NCBI GenBank assembly: GCA_043778315.1
Contig: JAYWGJ010000083.1
Coordinates: 1-8,842, forward strand
Origin: JBEEMU01 sp043778315
Lineage (GTDB): Bacteria > Bacteroidota > Bacteroidia > Chitinophagales > Saprospiraceae
Direction of reading: 5' to 3'
Length of the DNA stretch: 8,842 nucleotides
Part shown: positions 7,006 to 8,842 of the stretch, one piece after another
How positions within the stretch are numbered: the stretch's first letter is position 1
How the letters are laid out: each line of letters starts with the position of its first letter
The notes under the pieces: model-generated
The model's database searches: none
The model's input: the letters and a program-made list of their open reading frames with translations, nothing else
Told to the model about the DNA's origin: nothing
Position numbers and translations under genes: made by a program

Positions 7006-8118
7006 ATGAGCATGAAAAAACTATTATTTGGGTTTTGTATATTTTTACTTGCCGTCAATCCGTTGTACCGCAACTGTTTTTATGGTTTAGGCTTCTCCCA
7101 ATACAAACGACATACCTTATGGAAACAGGGCGAGTCGCCGTTTTTTAACCCATGGCAATATCGCGTGCTGTCACCGCTTTTGGTGGAGGCAGGCTACCAA
7201 ATATACACAAACACCATCGGCGCGGTACTGCCCGTCGAGGATTTTATGCCAAGTGGCGGCAGTATCATCACGCAACTAAATCCGTATTATCAACAAAAAA
7301 TAAAGGAGGCAGGTGGTGTCGAAGTTGTGATAAACAGTTCGGTACGCCGCTATTTGATTATTTTTTCATTGTTCAGAATACTGCAACATTTGCTTATTTT
7401 CTACCTTTTTTGGCGATACGCCAAGCGGTTTACACCCGATAAGTATTGGTTAGCGGCGAGTTTGGTTTTTATTAGCTTGCTCATGGGCAACGCCGTGCGC
7501 GACAGCGACCTCTCGTTCAATACCTACACCGATATTATCATTTACTTAGCGGCTGCGATTTTGGTGTTAGAAAAATGGCAGCCCGCGTGGTTGGTGCTGC
7601 TTGCCGCAATAGGGTCGATGAACCGCGAAACCGCTATTTTTGTACCCGCCATTTATTTTGTGGCGCAGTGCGATTGGCAGCAAAAAAAACTACCCGAGTT
7701 CGCCGTTTTCAAATGGACGACGCTCGCCTACGTCGCTTTCGGTGCAGTGTTTGTAGGTATTCGGACTTATTACGGCGCGTATCCTGCCTATCTTTCCGAT
7801 AATCAGGTAGCGGTAGCCGGGCTGCCGTTGCTCATCGATAATTTGACCTCTTTTTTTAGCGTTTACACTTACGGCGAAGCAACAGGGTCTTACGCCGTTC
7901 CGCTTATCGCAAGTCTATATTGCCTGCGGCGCAGCACCGTTTTGCTACAAAATATATTTGTACTCATCGTTCCCGCGTGGTTTTTGATGCACTTTTTGTA
8001 CTCGTTTGCCTACGAAACTCGAACCTTTTTAGTGCCTATTTTACTTATTTTTATGCCTATTATATTGAATGAAATCAAGCAAAAAACGATGGATAGCAAA
8101 GCTGATTTGGTCTTTTAA
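7006..8118 (+). CDS. Polytopic inner-membrane protein of unknown function, possibly GT-C-like, 370 aa
   Basis: About eight or nine hydrophobic segments are visible, roughly at residues 4-20, 115-137, 146-161, 174-189, 192-220, 236-252, 296-306, 312-333 and 338-356. A hydrophilic loop of some 90 residues follows the first segment, probably outside the cytoplasmic membrane. Distinctive motifs are NPWQYRVLSPLL (48-59), RDSD (165-168), NRET (206-209) and YETRTFLVP (336-344). Polar and charged residues at segment ends after a long first loop recall GT-C glycosyltransferases and related uncharacterised membrane proteins that use lipid-linked sugars, but this is only a resemblance. A second in-frame ATG at 7012 (MKKLLFG) has A at -3 and -6, whereas the ATG at 7006 has T at -3, so the true start may be 7012. 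The gene lies 40 bp after a strong terminator and no clear promoter is visible in that gap. Confidence 0.85.
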   Translation: MSMKKLLFGFCIFLLAVNPLYRNCFYGLGFSQYKRHTLWKQGESPFFNPWQYRVLSPLLVEAGYQIYTNTIGAVLPVEDFMPSGGSIITQLNPYYQQKIKEAGGVEVVINSSVRRYLIIFSLFRILQHLLIFYLFWRYAKRFTPDKYWLAASLVFISLLMGNAVRDSDLSFNTYTDIIIYLAAAILVLEKWQPAWLVLLAAIGSMNRETAIFVPAIYFVAQCDWQQKKLPEFAVFKWTTLAYVAFGAVFVGIRTYYGAYPAYLSDNQVAVAGLPLLIDNLTSFFSVYTYGEATGSYAVPLIASLYCLRRSTVLLQNIFVLIVPAWFLMHFLYSFAYETRTFLVPILLIFMPIILNEIKQKTMDSKADLVF

Positions 8119-8167
8119 TTCTTTTTTTATAAAACAAATCAACCATTTTTTATAATGCTGACACTAA

Positions 8168-8175
8168 TATATTTG
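8168..8175 (+). promoter_or_regulatory. Weak candidate -7 box upstream of mtnA
   Basis: TATATTTG fits TAnnTTTG, but there is no TTG at the right distance upstream, only a T-run. Use of this box would give mtnA a leader of about 280 nt that includes the GC-rich island. Such boxes arise easily by chance in sequence this AT-rich. Confidence 0.2.
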
Positions 8176-8342
8176 ATATGATAAATGTTTCAATGTAAAT
8201 AAAACAAAATTTATATATAGTTAAAAACGGATTTGTTTATCTTTTATTTTTTGTTATACATGAAAAATAGATATTATTGGAATAAAATTTGTTACACTGA
8301 TAGGCACACTAGTAAATGACGCACCACTATTTAATTGCGGCA

Positions 8343-8370
8343 TCGAGCAACCTCACAGCCTCGAATTTCG
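8343..8370. other. Short hairpin within the GC-rich island
   Basis: TCGAG (8343-8347) and CTCGA (8360-8364) can form a 5-bp stem around a 12-nt loop. A T-run (8371-8375) begins about seven bases downstream, so on the + strand it loosely resembles a weak terminator or a structured RNA element. The stem is short and the distance to the T-run is too long for a standard terminator. Confidence 0.25.
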
Positions 8371-8453
8371 TTTTTACTATTATATAAACAAAAGTAAAAT
8401 ATATGGTCTAATTTTAATTTGTTAAAAGAGTTAGCACTGTATTGTATCAAAGC

Positions 8454-8842
8454 ATGAAAGTAAACGGAAAAGCCCTACAAACGATATGGTTTGAGGACGC
8501 ACAAAACGCGGTTTGCACCTTCGACCAGCGTTTATTACCACATCAACTCAAAGTAGTGGCTTTGCGCAACACCGACGAGGTAGCAACCGCTATTAGCGAA
8601 ATGTGGCTGCGCGGCGCGCCGTTGATAGGCGCGGCTGCCGCTTACGGTATGTATTTTGCCGCTTGCGAAGCCCACAATCAGCCCGACGCAGCAGCGTATA
8701 TAGCAGCAAAAGCAGCGCAACTAATAGCGACGCGACCAACGGCGATAAACTTGATTTGGGCGGTGCGTCGCCTACAAAAAGCAATGCAAAATCATGCACT
8801 CGCAGCCGATAAAGTGGTGTGCGCAAAAGCAGAAGCAGCGCA
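8454..8842 (+). CDS. mtnA: S-methyl-5-thioribose-1-phosphate isomerase, 3' end missing
   Basis: MtnA converts 5-methylthioribose-1-phosphate to 5-methylthioribulose-1-phosphate in the methionine salvage pathway, in the cytoplasm. The 129 visible codons match the N-terminal part of the family: MKVNGKALQTIWFED, DQRLLP (24-29), the helix VATAISEMWLRGAPLIGAAA with the RGAP substrate-binding motif at 53-56, AAYG at 62-65, and RPTAINLIWAVRRL at 94-107. The frame is still open at the last base, and the family is usually about 340-370 residues, so roughly two thirds is missing, including the catalytic Cys and Asp. The ATG at 8454 gives the expected family N-terminus; it has no Shine-Dalgarno sequence. 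An eIF2B-alpha-like paralogue would share the fold, but the N-terminal motifs favour MtnA. Confidence 0.93.
   Translation, partial: MKVNGKALQTIWFEDAQNAVCTFDQRLLPHQLKVVALRNTDEVATAISEMWLRGAPLIGAAAAYGMYFAACEAHNQPDAAAYIAAKAAQLIATRPTAINLIWAVRRLQKAMQNHALAADKVVCAKAEAA

Larger units (their letters stand above)
8119..8453. other. Long AT-rich intergenic region with a GC-rich island
   Basis: This 335-bp gap separates the membrane protein from mtnA. Bases 8171-8290 are only about 15% GC, while 8291-8370 are about 46% GC. No convincing terminator follows the membrane-protein gene. Possible control elements are a -7-like box at 8168-8175, the 11-mer AATGTTTCAAT at 8184-8194 shared with 2679-2689, and a minus-strand TACTTTTG at 8389-8396. 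Short frames cross the island (ATG 8316 to stop 8387, 23 codons; an ATG-less frame open 8264-8425), but none has enough support to call a gene. Confidence 0.6.

Noticed and set aside
2679..8194. CRISPR-like repeat
   Set aside because: The shared 11-mer contains GTTTCAAT, as many CRISPR repeats do, but there are only two copies more than 5 kb apart and no spacer array or cas gene.
8291..8370. tRNA gene in the GC-rich island
   Set aside because: A TTCGAGG/TCGAAT string resembles a T-loop, but no 5-bp T-stem, anticodon arm or acceptor stem can be formed on either strand.
8291..8453. SAM riboswitch upstream of mtnA
   Set aside because: The string GAGCAACC in the island recalls part of the SAM-I core, and mtnA would be a sensible target, but the kink-turn, the GAUGA-type segment and the closing P1 stem could not be found.

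Overview
The window looks like a chromosomal segment of a member of the Bacteroidota (Bacteroidetes). Three things support this: candidate promoters carry the phylum's -7 signature TAnnTTTG, no start codon has a Shine-Dalgarno sequence but most sit behind an A/T-rich leader, and the gene content is dominated by outer-membrane proteins, including a TonB-dependent receptor and a lipoprotein with a C-K-K-D-E surface-export-like motif. The order or genus cannot be fixed from the sequence. All six genes are on the + strand. I see no mobile element, CRISPR array, tRNA or rRNA.

Layout. (1) Bases 1-2604: a TonB-dependent outer-membrane receptor cut at its 5' end by the window edge; the plug domain and the barrel are present. 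(2) Bases 2605-2800: an AT-rich intergenic region with a -7-like box, a perfect dyad and a short direct repeat. (3) Bases 2801-4009 and 4043-6358: two exported envelope proteins 33 bp apart, probably one operon. The first is an unrecognised 402-residue protein with a helical middle and a beta-rich C-terminus. The second is a 771-residue OmpA-type protein in which a barrel and a peptidoglycan-binding-like domain are separated by a coiled-coil and Pro/Val/Glu-rich spacer of almost 400 residues. (4) Bases 6402-6965: a self-contained unit with a consensus promoter, a 134-residue cysteine-bearing lipoprotein and a very strong intrinsic terminator. (5) Bases 7006-8118: a polytopic inner-membrane protein of unknown function, perhaps related to GT-C type glycosyltransferases. 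(6) Bases 8119-8453: a long AT-rich gap containing an 80-bp island of much higher GC. (7) Bases 8454-8842: the first 129 codons of mtnA (methylthioribose-1-phosphate isomerase, methionine salvage), cut by the window edge.

How the genes fit together. The first four genes all concern the outer membrane: nutrient uptake, an envelope pair that may anchor the outer membrane to the wall, and a probable surface lipoprotein. The last two are a membrane protein and a housekeeping sulfur-salvage enzyme with no evident link to the others. I found no clear new multi-gene system. The best leads are the gene pair at 2801-6358 with its altered OmpA domain, the GC-rich island before mtnA, and a few short shared sequence elements at promoters and start codons.
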